From: Hypericum androsaemum
Lineage: Eukaryota > Streptophyta > Magnoliopsida > Malpighiales > Hypericaceae
Length of the DNA stretch: 64,000 nucleotides
Assembly: GCA_963995505.1 (NCBI GenBank)
Contig: OZ023198.1
Location: 3,038,001 to 3,102,000 of the forward strand
Direction: 5' to 3'
In this document: positions 11,506-21,062 of the stretch, piece by piece
Layout of the letters: each line of letters opens with the position of its first letter
Position numbering within the stretch: the stretch's first letter is position 1
The notes under the pieces: generated by a model
Database searches by the model: none
What the model was told of the DNA's origin: nothing
The model's input: only the letters and a program-made list of their open reading frames with translations
Made by a program: the position numbers and the translations under genes

Positions 11506-12955
11506 TTGGACATGAGGCTAGAAACCTGAGCTTTTACATAGCATGAGGTAGACTTTATTAACTTAATAGCTTTGAAGACATATTCTATGGATCTTGAGTT
11601 GAGTCATTGTAGTGGGTTGAAACCTTCTGTTGCCATCTCACAGCGTGTTGAGACTATACCTGTCTGTCATCAAAACTGTTGGAAGGAGAAAAATGTGGAG
11701 GTAGGTTTGACTCAATATTGTTGTAAGCGTTTATATTTTTGTTAAATCTGTTTTGACAGTCATTTCAACTGCTCTGGGTTGCTCTTCTTATCTATAGCAT
11801 CTAGTTTCCTGTCTCGGGTTCATTGATGGCTGCTGTTTTGATTTATATGCGGTGGAACCCAAAGTACATGCTTGAATGATGCTGCCGAGAGATTTTGATA
11901 ATTTTTGCATGGATTTCGAGGTAACTAATGATTCTCATACTGGATGGTTCATACAGATGGCTAGGATTATTTGGTCTGTGCTGCTTAATCTAATTGTTCC
12001 CCTTTCAAGTTCCTATAAGATATCTTAACTTCTTCTTTGGAATAGAAAAAGACCCTAATTGAAATTCAAAGTTTGTTGCTATTAGCTACAATTGCTGCAA
12101 GTTATTTTTACAGGCTCGTCTATGCTTCGTCATGGGTTTTCACAGAACCGTTAACCTACTGAGGTAGGTAGTGCTCCTTAGTAGCTGTTGGACCAACATT
12201 GAGTCGGGTTTATAATTTTCTTTTTGGGTAGAATTTTGAAGTTTAAGCATGCAAATGGACATGGAAATGAAGTTTTTTCTCTTGTACCAATTAGGGATTC
12301 GTTCAGAGTCAAATTCAAACTGGTGGCTGCTCATCGTAGGTAACTTTTATTTGTGATTATTTCTGTGGCTGCTATCTGTCTCTCACCATCCATGGTTTAA
12401 TGATGTTGGGCTACTATATGTTCAAAATTTTTACTTCAGCGGACAGGGATGCGAAGTTATGCTGCTCTCCTAAACCCTTAACTAGCATACCTTAAGGTAA
12501 CCCTAATCTGTTCGATCAGTTTAAGCTGCATATTCTATGTTAGACTGCAGAAAAACGAGGCAACTTCTTACCGCATATGGAGAGTTTCGGTTGAAGCACA
12601 TGAGCAAGTGTGCGATTGCAGACAATACTTGCTCATCAGATCATGTTGGTGAGATTAGGTGGTAAAAAATTACACAAACCCATACGATGTCTTGTTTTTT
12701 CCGTGGTACCACATCTGTAATTATATAACGTAGCCTTCCTCTTTCCAGCATATATCCTTTTCGCTTGCTCTAATACTAATTCAAAATCGAGTAATAGAAA
12801 CTTGACTTTAATAACCCTTGGTGTGTAACTAATCAAAAATTTAAAGGCCAAAAGGATGTTGAAAATCAACCCTGAGCTTGTTATACAGTCTGGTTAGCTA
12901 TCATTCCATCAGGCCCCAACCCGTGTGTTGGGTTGGGTCATATTGTGCTGTTGGT
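11506..12955. other. LUC7 3' region and intergenic DNA
   Basis: The first several hundred bases after the LUC7 stop probably include its 3' UTR. Beyond that I see no exon, RNA gene or terminal repeat. Confidence 0.35.
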
Positions 12956-13020
12956 AGACCTTAGATGGAGGGGCTACGAGTAGGTAAAGCACCTACTCGC
13001 TGCCGCCCCATCTAAGTTCT
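12956..13020. other. Long perfect-stem hairpin
   Basis: The outer stem CTTAGATGG (12960-12968) pairs with CCATCTAAG (13008-13016). GGC pairs further in after a 3-nt bulge. After a small internal loop, CGAGTAGGT pairs with ACCTACTCG around a 5-nt AAAGC loop. A GTTGGG-rich mini-hairpin lies just upstream (about 12913-12937). No known snRNA, snoRNA or tRNA consensus was recognised, and the loop is too short for a typical plant miRNA precursor. Confidence 0.45.
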
Positions 13021-13348
13021 AGGAGGTCGAATGATCAATTCGTTACGCGAGATTCTTTCGTGGTTGGCCACGTTTTAATATCCGTAGCAAGTCAACTTCT
13101 CCGATGTTATGCGGGTAAATTTAAAAACAGCAGACGGAAGATGGAGCCATCGCTAATGGAAAATTCATGCAATTTGACAGCATGAAGGAAGCCCGACAAC
13201 CCCTCTGCACATGGGAGGAAAGATTCCGCAGAAGATCACAGTGGCCGTATATTTCTTCAACAAAAATTCTTTGTAATCAAGGGCATTTCACTCGGCATAT
13301 GCAGAAAATTCACCATCAAAATGTTTCTCTTCGAACCTTTCATCTACA

Positions 13349-14007
13349 CTAGACGGTACCCGTGTCCGATTTAATGGCATTCTTAAGGTGGTCTCTGGGG
13401 GTTGAGAGGCAAGTGTGGAATGTGGCAAGAACTGGGGGTATAGGCATGGATAGAAAAGCTCCGTGATCTGTTATGGCTTGGATACCGCACAGTTGATCAA
13501 TATAAAGAGCAGTAGCACCCTCCGGTGCGACCTGCAAATGATACGCGACCTGCAAAATTGCGCCTCCTCATTGTTGGCACCGCTGTTGGATTGCAGGAGT
13601 TTCGAATTGCTGTGGTGGTAATGTAAGAAGATATTCACCAACGCTGGTCACATAAGATTGTGGACATCGTAGACAAGTTCATTAACAGCATCAGCATGGA
13701 GCGTGCCAAACTCTGCTACGTTTCTTTCCTATGTTATTGTGGCATACAGTTCAAGCTCAGTCACCTATGCTTAAATGATTCGTAGGGATGGTAGACTGCC
13801 TTTACAATGTGGTCTAACAATACCCGATTCCGAAAATAATTGTTGAATGTTGCTTCCAAAAATGTCAGTCATGTAGTGCAGATCAATCATGGTTTCGCCA
13901 TATCCCCAAATAATAGATACATCAAGTAAACCTGAGTTGGAAACACGGACAAAACAATCATGAAAAGACGAATAAGAGAAAAGAATTAAGAGAAAATGTA
14001 CGAGCAA
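13349..14007 (-). pseudogene. COG7-like pseudogene fragment
   Basis: Read on the minus strand, the region contains blocks resembling the conserved oligomeric Golgi complex subunit 7: YMTDIFGSN near the 5' end, then TSVGEYLLTLPQQFETP, NNEEAQF, PEGATALYIDQLCGIQAITD, and LSMPIPPVLATFHTCLSTP near the 3' end. The blocks fall in different frames, separated by stops, and a segment between ITDHGA and LSMPIPP appears deleted. No introns were seen between blocks, so a decayed processed or fragmentary copy is likely. The family call comes from recall of the conserved C-terminal motifs and needs a database search. Confidence 0.6.
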
Positions 14008-14257
14008 TCAAACAGAGTGAAGAAGTATTTATTGTTGTGGAAACAAAAGATTCAATCTATATCAGTATCAATGAGAAAGGTTTAAAAAACTAAAAATAGC
14101 AATTTAAAAACTAAAATATCATAAAAATAGCAATTAAAAAAAAACATGTAACGTCTCGTACGTTGCTTCCATCCTCTGCTTGTTGGTAATTATATAAACA
14201 CGCTTTCAAATATATTTGATATATTAACTTTCAAAAAATATATATTTGATATATTTG

Positions 14258-14690
14258 AGTAGAATTAGTCCTGGAAATTGATCTTAGAAAATAAAATACT
14301 TGTTGTTTTCGTTTGGTTGGAACTTTGGGAATTTGAGTAGAAATAATTTTTTGGAAAATCAACGAATGAAATTTACTTATAATTTATTTTCGAAAGAAAA
14401 GATATGTACATGTTCCTCAAGAAATATGCGAATTTAAGTTTTTCAATAATCCGATAATTGGGTCCATTTTGTTGATTCTTCAATTTTCATGCCTAATCAC
14501 CCTCTTGGAGGTTTTGTTCCGATTAAGTACCTAAACTTTGATCGACGCCACCAAGGCCGAGATGAAGAACGGGGTGTCGAAGATGGTGCTGCCTAAGCTC
14601 AAGGAAGAGGAGAGGGCCAATGTGTTCCATGTCACCGTCGATTGATCTGGGATGATGTGATAGATTGGTGTACCCATTGCTATTAGTATC
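14258..14690 (+). pseudogene. Truncated copy of the mitochondrial sHSP gene
   Basis: The first part (about 14258-14410) matches the intron of the intact sHSP gene downstream (shared GGAAATTGATCTTA, then GGGAATTTG and AATTTATTTTCG). Sequence then jumps from the intron end (GTACCTAAACTTTGATC) straight to the 3' part of exon 2, encoding [20 protein letters not shown] and VFHVTVD before TGA at 14643-14645. Exon 1 and most of the alpha-crystallin domain are missing. It therefore arose by DNA-level duplication followed by internal deletion, and cannot encode a chaperone. Confidence 0.88.
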
Positions 14691-14700
14691 GTTTGAAGTT

Positions 14701-15765
14701 TAACCAGATATTAATCTCATAAGATTGGAAAAAATGGCAAAATTTGCGAGGCCAATCAAAAGATTGACTACCTAAAATGAAGTCATTAATCATAGCTTAG
14801 AGAAATTAATCATAGCTTAGGCCAATCACTATTAGCTTAGAGAAATTATGATATATAGATTATGTATAATCCCTAGCTTAAATGAAGTCATTAATCATAG
14901 CTTGATTCTAAATAGTAAAATTTTTAAAATATATATATCTTTTTTACCGGTTCAAGTTGTTCATAATAAGATATCTTTTCAATGATAGTGGATTCAAATA
15001 GTGAAGGACTTGATTCACTTAAGAAAATATCGAGTTCAAGTCTCACGAATCTTAAAAATATTATTAAGAAAATTAAACTTAAAATAATATTTAATAATAT
15101 TTGACTCGAATTTGAGAAAAAATAATAGTAAGGATTTCAATTTTGGAAGTAAAGTTTCAAAACTATGTTCACGTGTCTATGTCCCCTAAAAAAAGGGCAC
15201 GTGTCTATGTAAGCACGCTTTTTTAGTTAATGTAAGCACGCTTTTAAGGTCAGAGACTCAAATTCAGTAGGGACATGGATCATTCTCACTGAAAGAGATC
15301 AAAAAGAATGAAAAGGTATTATAAAGATTATTAGGAGTAATATCGAACAACTCTATTACCAAAGAGAAGCTAAAATTTAGGTTTAATATAATTAAGTAAA
15401 TAAGTAAATAGGGAAACAAAACCAATCAATTGCCCCTAAAATCACGTTAGATTATAATTACATCAAAAAAAGGCAGGAATCCTACACGATCCCTAACCAA
15501 CTAATACAACTAATTGCCAACTAATACCAATGAAGAAAATAATTAAAAAATAAAATAATACCAACTAATTACCCTAAAACCACGTTATTATACAATTATT
15601 AGAGGTGAAAAAAAAATGCCACGATCCCTAACCAATTTTTTCTAGCAATCGTTCCAACCAAAAAATCCCAAGAACTCTAGTCCAAAAATAACATCGGAAT
15701 CCAACGAAGAAGAATTACTGTTTATTTTTCATGGGACTATGAAGAAAATTTTATCATACCAATAT
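14701..15765. other. Intergenic AT-rich DNA
   Basis: Short local repeats of ATCATAGCTTAG occur near 14780-14900. No gene was recognised. A degenerate pol III box-B-like word (GAGTTCAAGTCTC) occurs near 15031 without a convincing SINE around it. Confidence 0.4.
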
Positions 15766-16240
15766 GTTTTCGATATTGGTTTCCTTCTTACATGACATTG
15801 GTTTTCTTCTTATATGATATTGCTTTTCCTTTCTCGGTGATATTGGTATCCTTCTAATATGATATTAGTTTTCTTCTAATCCGATATTGGTTTCCATCTT
15901 CTCCGATATTGGTTACCTACTTCTATGATATTGGTTTCCTTCTTGTACGATATTGGTTTATTGCTTCTATTATATTAGTTTCCTGCTTCTATGATATTGG
16001 TTTTCTTTACTCGGTGATATTGATATCCTTCTAATATGATATTGGTTTCCTTCTTTTCCGATATTGGTTTCCGTCTTCTTCGATATTGATTACCTACTTC
16101 TATTATATTAGTTTCCTTCTTATATGATATTGGTTTTCCTTGCTCGGTGATATTGGTATCCTTCTAATATGATATTGGTTTTCTTCTTTTTCGATATTGG
16201 TTTCCTTCTTCTTCCATATTGGTTACCTACTTCTATGATA
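15766..16240. repeat. Minisatellite with GATATTGGTTTCCTTCTT-like units
   Basis: More than twenty degenerate tandem units of about 20-21 bp, each built on GATATTGGTTTCCTTCTTNTA, with longer-range patterns (units ending CTCGGTGATATTGGTATCC recur every 130-170 bp). It lies between the sHSP remnant and the sHSP gene. No protein is encoded. Confidence 0.88.
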
Positions 16241-17700
16241 TCTTCAAGACCAAGGAGATCAAATACACCAACTCAAGCACTAAACGTTTCAACAAAATCA
16301 GTCACCATCGAAGCATTTATGACACAGTTGGTAAGAACATAGCCCACGACAACTCAAGACATCAAGATCATAGCTAGGATTTTGCACAAAACAGGTAAGC
16401 AAATCGAACTAGGATTTTCGATCCTAGCCAGACAAAACACACGTCTGAATTCATCCCCACTTCTGCTCCACTCCTATGACGTTGCTTTCAAAGTATTTCT
16501 GAAAGCATTTTCTTCTCGACAGACATGATAAACTACTTTGTTAACTTCAATCAAAAGCTTCGAGAATCTGATTGCCAAATAGGGATCATAACCTTCCGGA
16601 ATTGGTCCGAGTAGTTCCTGAAGAAATCATCCAAACAAACAAAGAGAAAACAATCACTACAATAACCCAGCAAAGCACCTCACCACCACATCAATCATGC
16701 AAGAACCCGCAGCACACAATTAACCACCAATATAGCTACAATCGGAGCATTAGCAAACAAAACCCTAACAAAGCGGGAGAGCGGGTCCTACCGAAGTCGT
16801 TGTCAATAGGGTACAATCTCTCTGGCGGGCCCGACCGAAGGGATGCTGAACGTTACGGTGGTACTCACTGCAAAGTGGAGTTCCGTTGAAAAAAAGGAGG
16901 GTCGCTGCTCGGAAAGGACGCAACACGGTGAGCGCCGACGAGAACCATCCACTCCTTCAACCGAAAACCAAATAAAATTAGGGATTAGAGTTTATCTGAA
17001 CTGAATAGGATGGTAGAACTTAGCGGAAGCTGCGGAATAGACACTAGTTGGGGTGACGAAAGAGAATGCGAGCGTGACGGGGGTCGACGAAAGAGAACGT
17101 TGGTGGGAGCGGCGGACTGCGAATGTGGCGGGGTACTCACAGCGAAGTGGGTACCGTCGGACTAGCGGTAACGATCCCCAGCCGAAGGAGGAGAAGATGA
17201 AGATGGGGAAGCACAAATGGGGGAAGGAGGCGAAGATGAAGATACCCGTACAACACCAAAATAGGAGAGAGGAGATTTTTTCTTTGAAGGAGATTTGATT
17301 TTTTTGATTCGAAATATTACAGGCGAAGAAATTACGGGGATGTGGGGTATGTGGGAAGGAAGCCAGTTAGGTTTTTTTTGTTGAAATCCCAAAATACCCT
17401 CTAACGAATTTGGATCATTCTAAAGATTTTTAATTTTCATCGAATCTAAAAGTTCAGATTTCGTCCATACCATGGAGATGTCTTTTATGACATTTCCACT
17501 GAATCCAACGCCCATTTTGGGCAAAATTATTTTAAGATTTTTTTTGAAATAAGCAAAAAATATGCATATTTTTTCCAATAAAAAACCTTTCTCGCAGACT
17601 CTCAGAAAATACCAATCCAGACCTCCCCAGTTTTTTTTTCATTTACCAGGCAAATAAAAATATTAAAATCAATTTCCCCCAAAAAAAATTAAAATCTCTC
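16241..17700. other. Intergenic region with GC-richer block, no gene assigned
   Basis: A block at about 16780-17260 is GC-richer than its surroundings and contains frames on both strands, but none shows a recognisable domain, splice pattern or long uninterrupted reading. It may be old mobile-element or gene-remnant sequence. The last 300 bp are AT-rich. Confidence 0.35.
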
Positions 17701-17710
17701 CCGGTAACGA

Positions 17711-17779
17711 TTCTCTAGAACATTCCAATCCCAAATTCCGCTTCTGGCACCTTCCACTCTCCCGTATGGTCTATAAAAA
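17711..17779 (+). promoter_or_regulatory. Heat-shock elements and TATA box of the sHSP gene
   Basis: Upstream of the sHSP start, CTCTAGAACATTCC (17713-17726) fits an NTTCNNGAANNTTCN array with one mismatch. TTCTGGCACCTTC (17742-17754) is a second degenerate array. TATAAAAA follows at 17772-17779, about 100 bp before the ATG. This layout is typical of heat-shock-factor-driven small HSP promoters, so strong heat induction is inferred. Confidence 0.75.
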
Positions 17780-17875
17780 CGCTACACGCATCGCCCCCAT
17801 TCACACCGCCAATAAAAAGCAACAAAATCCGTTCAACTTGCTGACGTGTCAACCACTCTCCTAGGGATCGAGACG

Positions 17876-18805
17876 ATGGCCGGCGCCGCCGCCTCGCTGG
17901 CTCTCAAGAAGCTACTCTCCAAGTCCCTCCTCGCCCCCAGCTCCCTCGGCGCCATCCGCGCTACCGCCACGCCGTCGATCCCTCGCCGTCTCTTCAACAC
18001 CAACGCCGTCCGCCGCTACTTTGACGACGACGACCTCGACGATGTCGGCGACCGCTTCTACGGCCGCGACGGTCTCTTTTCAGGTACTCATCTAGATCGT
18101 CTCCCTCCACATTTGAAAATTAATCCACGGTTAATAATTTATAGCTAAAAAATTAGCTCTGGAAATTGATCTTATAAAATAAAATACTCGTTGACGTTTG
18201 CTCGAAACGTTGGGAATTTGTGTAGGAATAATTTGTCGTCGGCTGTCCACTTATTTGGAAAAAATCTCCAGCATGTAATTGTTTAATTACATATGAAATT
18301 TAATTTGCTAATAATTTATTTTCGTCGGAAGAAAAGGTGAGAGTTAATGCCGATTTTGTTTGGGGTTTTATGCGGATTCGGTACCTAAACTTTCGATCCC
18401 TTGCAATTTAATCCAGGCGGTCCATCTCTTTTCGGGCCAGCAAGGAGCCCGAGCCAAGTGTTCGAGCTGATGGACAAATCCAGCCACATCCCCGGTCGCG
18501 GCGGGGACTACCGCCGCAGCTGGAGCGGGAAGGAGACGGAGGAAGGTCTGCAGCTGCGGGTGGACTTGCCGGGGCTGGGGAAGGAGGATGTGAGGGTGTC
18601 GGTGCAGCACAACACGCTGGTTGTAGAGGCCAAGGGCGGCGAGGAGGAGGGGAGGAGGAGGTACATTAACCGGGTTGAGCTGCCGGAGAAGAAGTACAAG
18701 ATGGACGCCATCAAGGCCGAGATGAAGAACGGGGTGTTGAAGGTGGTTTTGCCTAAGATCAAGGAAGAGGAGAGGGCCAGTGTGTTACATGTCACCGTCG
18801 ATTGA
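17876..18805 (+). CDS. Mitochondrial small heat-shock protein (HSP22/23.6-M type), 198 aa
   Basis: Exon 1 is 17876-18083 and exon 2 is 18417-18805, with a phase-1 GT-AG intron. The N-terminus (MAGAAASLALKKLLSKSL, then RRLFNTNAVR) is an arginine/serine-rich presequence of the mitochondrial sHSP class. Exon 2 holds the alpha-crystallin domain (about residues 105-190), with VDLPGLGKEDVRV in the first consensus region and GVLKVVLPK in the second. The protein is an ATP-independent chaperone that forms oligomers and holds unfolding matrix proteins during heat. An upstream in-frame GTG is not used as the start because ATG 17876 opens the targeting peptide. A broken copy lies upstream, and the next gene downstream shares its leader architecture. 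Confidence 0.95.
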
Positions 18806-19440
18806 TCTGTGATGATTTGAGGTCTTTTGTTTTTGGGTTTGGTCGTGGACTCGTGGGTATGTGTAGTTATTGCTGTTAGGATCTCTTCGTCGAAGAGAAT
18901 TGAAGTTTAACCGGATATTAATCGCATGCGATCGGAAAGTGGCAAAGTCCAGCCAATTTTTTTATTTCTTTAAACATAGTTACAATTACTTAAGGCCAAA
19001 TAGTGGGACTTGGCGAGGCCAATCAAAAGAATGGTAACCTAAAGAAATGGAAAAAACCTAATTAGCCTCATGAAAGGAGATATTGCCATAGATAAACTCT
19101 GATATAATATATACTTTCGTGTGACAGTTATGCAAAGTAATTTATAACTTCTTTAAACTGATTTTAAATTCATGGTCTCCAGTCATAACTAGTATTAAAA
19201 TTATTTTTTTATGATAATAATTAATATTTTTTGGAGAATTTTAGTGTTAAATTTGAGTTCTAATTTTTGCATAAAGTGATATTTTAAAATAAATACATAT
19301 ATTATCTTTATCTATTTTATGACAATAGATTGTGCTAGATTTACTTGTTTCATAAATTTTACATCATCACTCACCTTCTTAACTATCTTTAAATAATCCT
19401 TGCGATTGATGTCTTTTTTAAGAAAATATCTCAATTAATT
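18806..19440. other. sHSP 3' UTR and intergenic DNA
   Basis: Probable sHSP 3' UTR in the first 150 bp, then AT-rich DNA. No gene seen. Confidence 0.4.
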
Positions 19441-19830
19441 CATTGTAGTGTTTTAATAACCTAGAAGATGAGATTTTTTGTGACTTGAATATAGACAATT
19501 TTTTTATATTTTGATATTTATTTTTAAAATAATTAATTTTAATATTTTTGGAAGAAAAAGTATCAATCTCTTATATAAATTTTTTTCAAAGGTTTATGTA
19601 GCTTCATTGAAAAAATAACAGAGTACACATTCCAGATTTTGCAGTGTAGTGTTTGAATAACTTAGAATATGCGATTTTTGTAATATAGACAAAAAATTTT
19701 TTGGTATTTTTATATTTATTTAAAAAAATTAATTTAAATATTTTTGGAAGAAAAACCGTTATGTAATTTTTTTAAAGGTTTATGTAGCTTCCATTGAAAA
19801 AATAACAGAGTAGACATTCCAGATTTTGCA
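19441..19830. repeat. Direct tandem duplication of about 200 bp
   Basis: Copy A (19441-19640) and copy B (19641-19830) both run from TGTAGTGTTTTAATAACYTAGAA-like sequence to ATTGAAAAAATAACAGAGTA and ATTCCAGATTTTGCA. They differ by scattered substitutions and small indels. The pair lies in the spacer between the sHSP and RPL16 genes. Confidence 0.85.
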
Positions 19831-20213
19831 CTTGCAAAGAAAGTAACAATAAATACATCACTTTAGAGAGATTGTACTAAAATTATATGTTTACAGCTAC
19901 AAAATATTCAAAAAAAAGGGTAAAAATATGTTAAAACCAAGTAATTACACCATGCTGGAGTGAATACATCCATCAAATAGAAAACAAATGGTTACTTAAA
20001 CCATGCTTCCCATTGGATATCGAATCTGACATGTTCGTGAAGGACGAAGTTTGGATGACCAAATTGATAAATCATAAACGTTAAAGCATCAAACGGAACT
20101 TCTCCTCTTTCCTTCTTCTCGCCTATCCAGTGCCCCAGAAAAACCCCAAACCACAATACCTTGGTGGGGAAAGTCGGAAACCCTATTCCTCGCCTCCGCT
20201 CCGATTAAAGGAA

Positions 20214-21062
20214 ATGGCCGCCTCGCAGGCTCTCAGGAAACTCCTCTCCTCGTCCACCTCGCCCAGCGCTTCGCTTCGCTTGGTTCGCCCCGTCGTCGCT
20301 TCCTCCACCTCCTCGCCCTTCCCCGCCTCCGACCGGCGATCCGGTGAGCATCTGTCTTGCATCCCGTTTCGTGATTAGGGTTACGGATTGTGAGAGACTG
20401 TTCAGAAGAATCCTATTATGGGCTAGTAACTACTTAGTAATTGAGATTGATTTTATTACTCGATTGCAGATGTCGTCGATCCGTTTCCTTCTGCGAGAAG
20501 GTTTGTCTCTTCGTATGTTATGCCGGAGAGGATTGCGGGTTTGGATGGGCGAAAGGTTCCGGGAATGGGGTTCGCATTTTCGGCGCACAGGCCTGTGGTG
20601 CCCCGTCCTTTGGCTGGACGATTTCAGGTGCGGATGATGTCTGTTGGTGCGATGAGGACCGGTAAGCCTCTCAAGTACAATAAGGTTAGGAAAGGGAGAT
20701 GCAGTAAGGGTTTTAAAGCCGACGGGTCCCATCTTAGTTTCGGGAAGTACGGGATCAAGTGTTGTGAAAACGGTCGCATTTCGTCCCGGGCTATTGAAGC
20801 GGCTCGTAGGGCTATAATGGGGCAGTTTAAGAGGAAAGGTAAGGTGTGGATCAGAGTGCTTGCTGATATCCCTGTCACCAAGAAACCAACAGAGGTCAGA
20901 ATGGGAAGAGGAAAAGGTGGCGTCGCCGGTTGGATTGCTCGTGTGTCCACGGGGCAGGTTCTGTTTGAATTTGATGGTGTGTCGTTGTCGGATGCCCAAC
21001 AAGCCGCTACACTTGCGTCGCATAAGATATGCTTGCCAACAAAATTTATGATATATTCATAG
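20214..21062 (+). CDS. RPL16: Nuclear gene for mitochondrial ribosomal protein L16, 2 exons, 240 aa
   Basis: Exon 1 (20214-20343) encodes only a targeting leader, MAASQALRKLLSSSTSPSA onward. A phase-1 GT-AG intron (20344-20469) follows, then exon 2 (20470-21062). After a linker (residues about 44-100), the uL16 domain runs to the end: YNKVRKGRCSKGFKADG, GRISSRAIEAARRAIMGQF, EVRMGRGKGGVAGWIA and FEFDGVSLSDAQQAATLAS. This is the form usually encoded in plant mitochondrial DNA. Finding it with a spliced leader in nuclear DNA indicates functional organelle-to-nucleus transfer. The leader resembles mitochondrial sHSP leaders, and the residues just after the intron (DVVDPFPSARRF) resemble the DVFDPF-type start of sHSP exon 2. 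The product would act in the large subunit of mitoribosomes. Whether the mitochondrial copy is lost is unknown. Confidence 0.9.

Noticed and set aside
12960..13016. Hairpin considered as a microRNA precursor or CRISPR-like repeat
   Set aside because: Five-base loop, no arm long enough for a plant miRNA duplex with normal loop, and no second copy at regular spacing.
17846..17875. Upstream GTG start for the sHSP gene
   Set aside because: Nuclear plant genes start at ATG. ATG 17876 directly opens the mitochondrial presequence.
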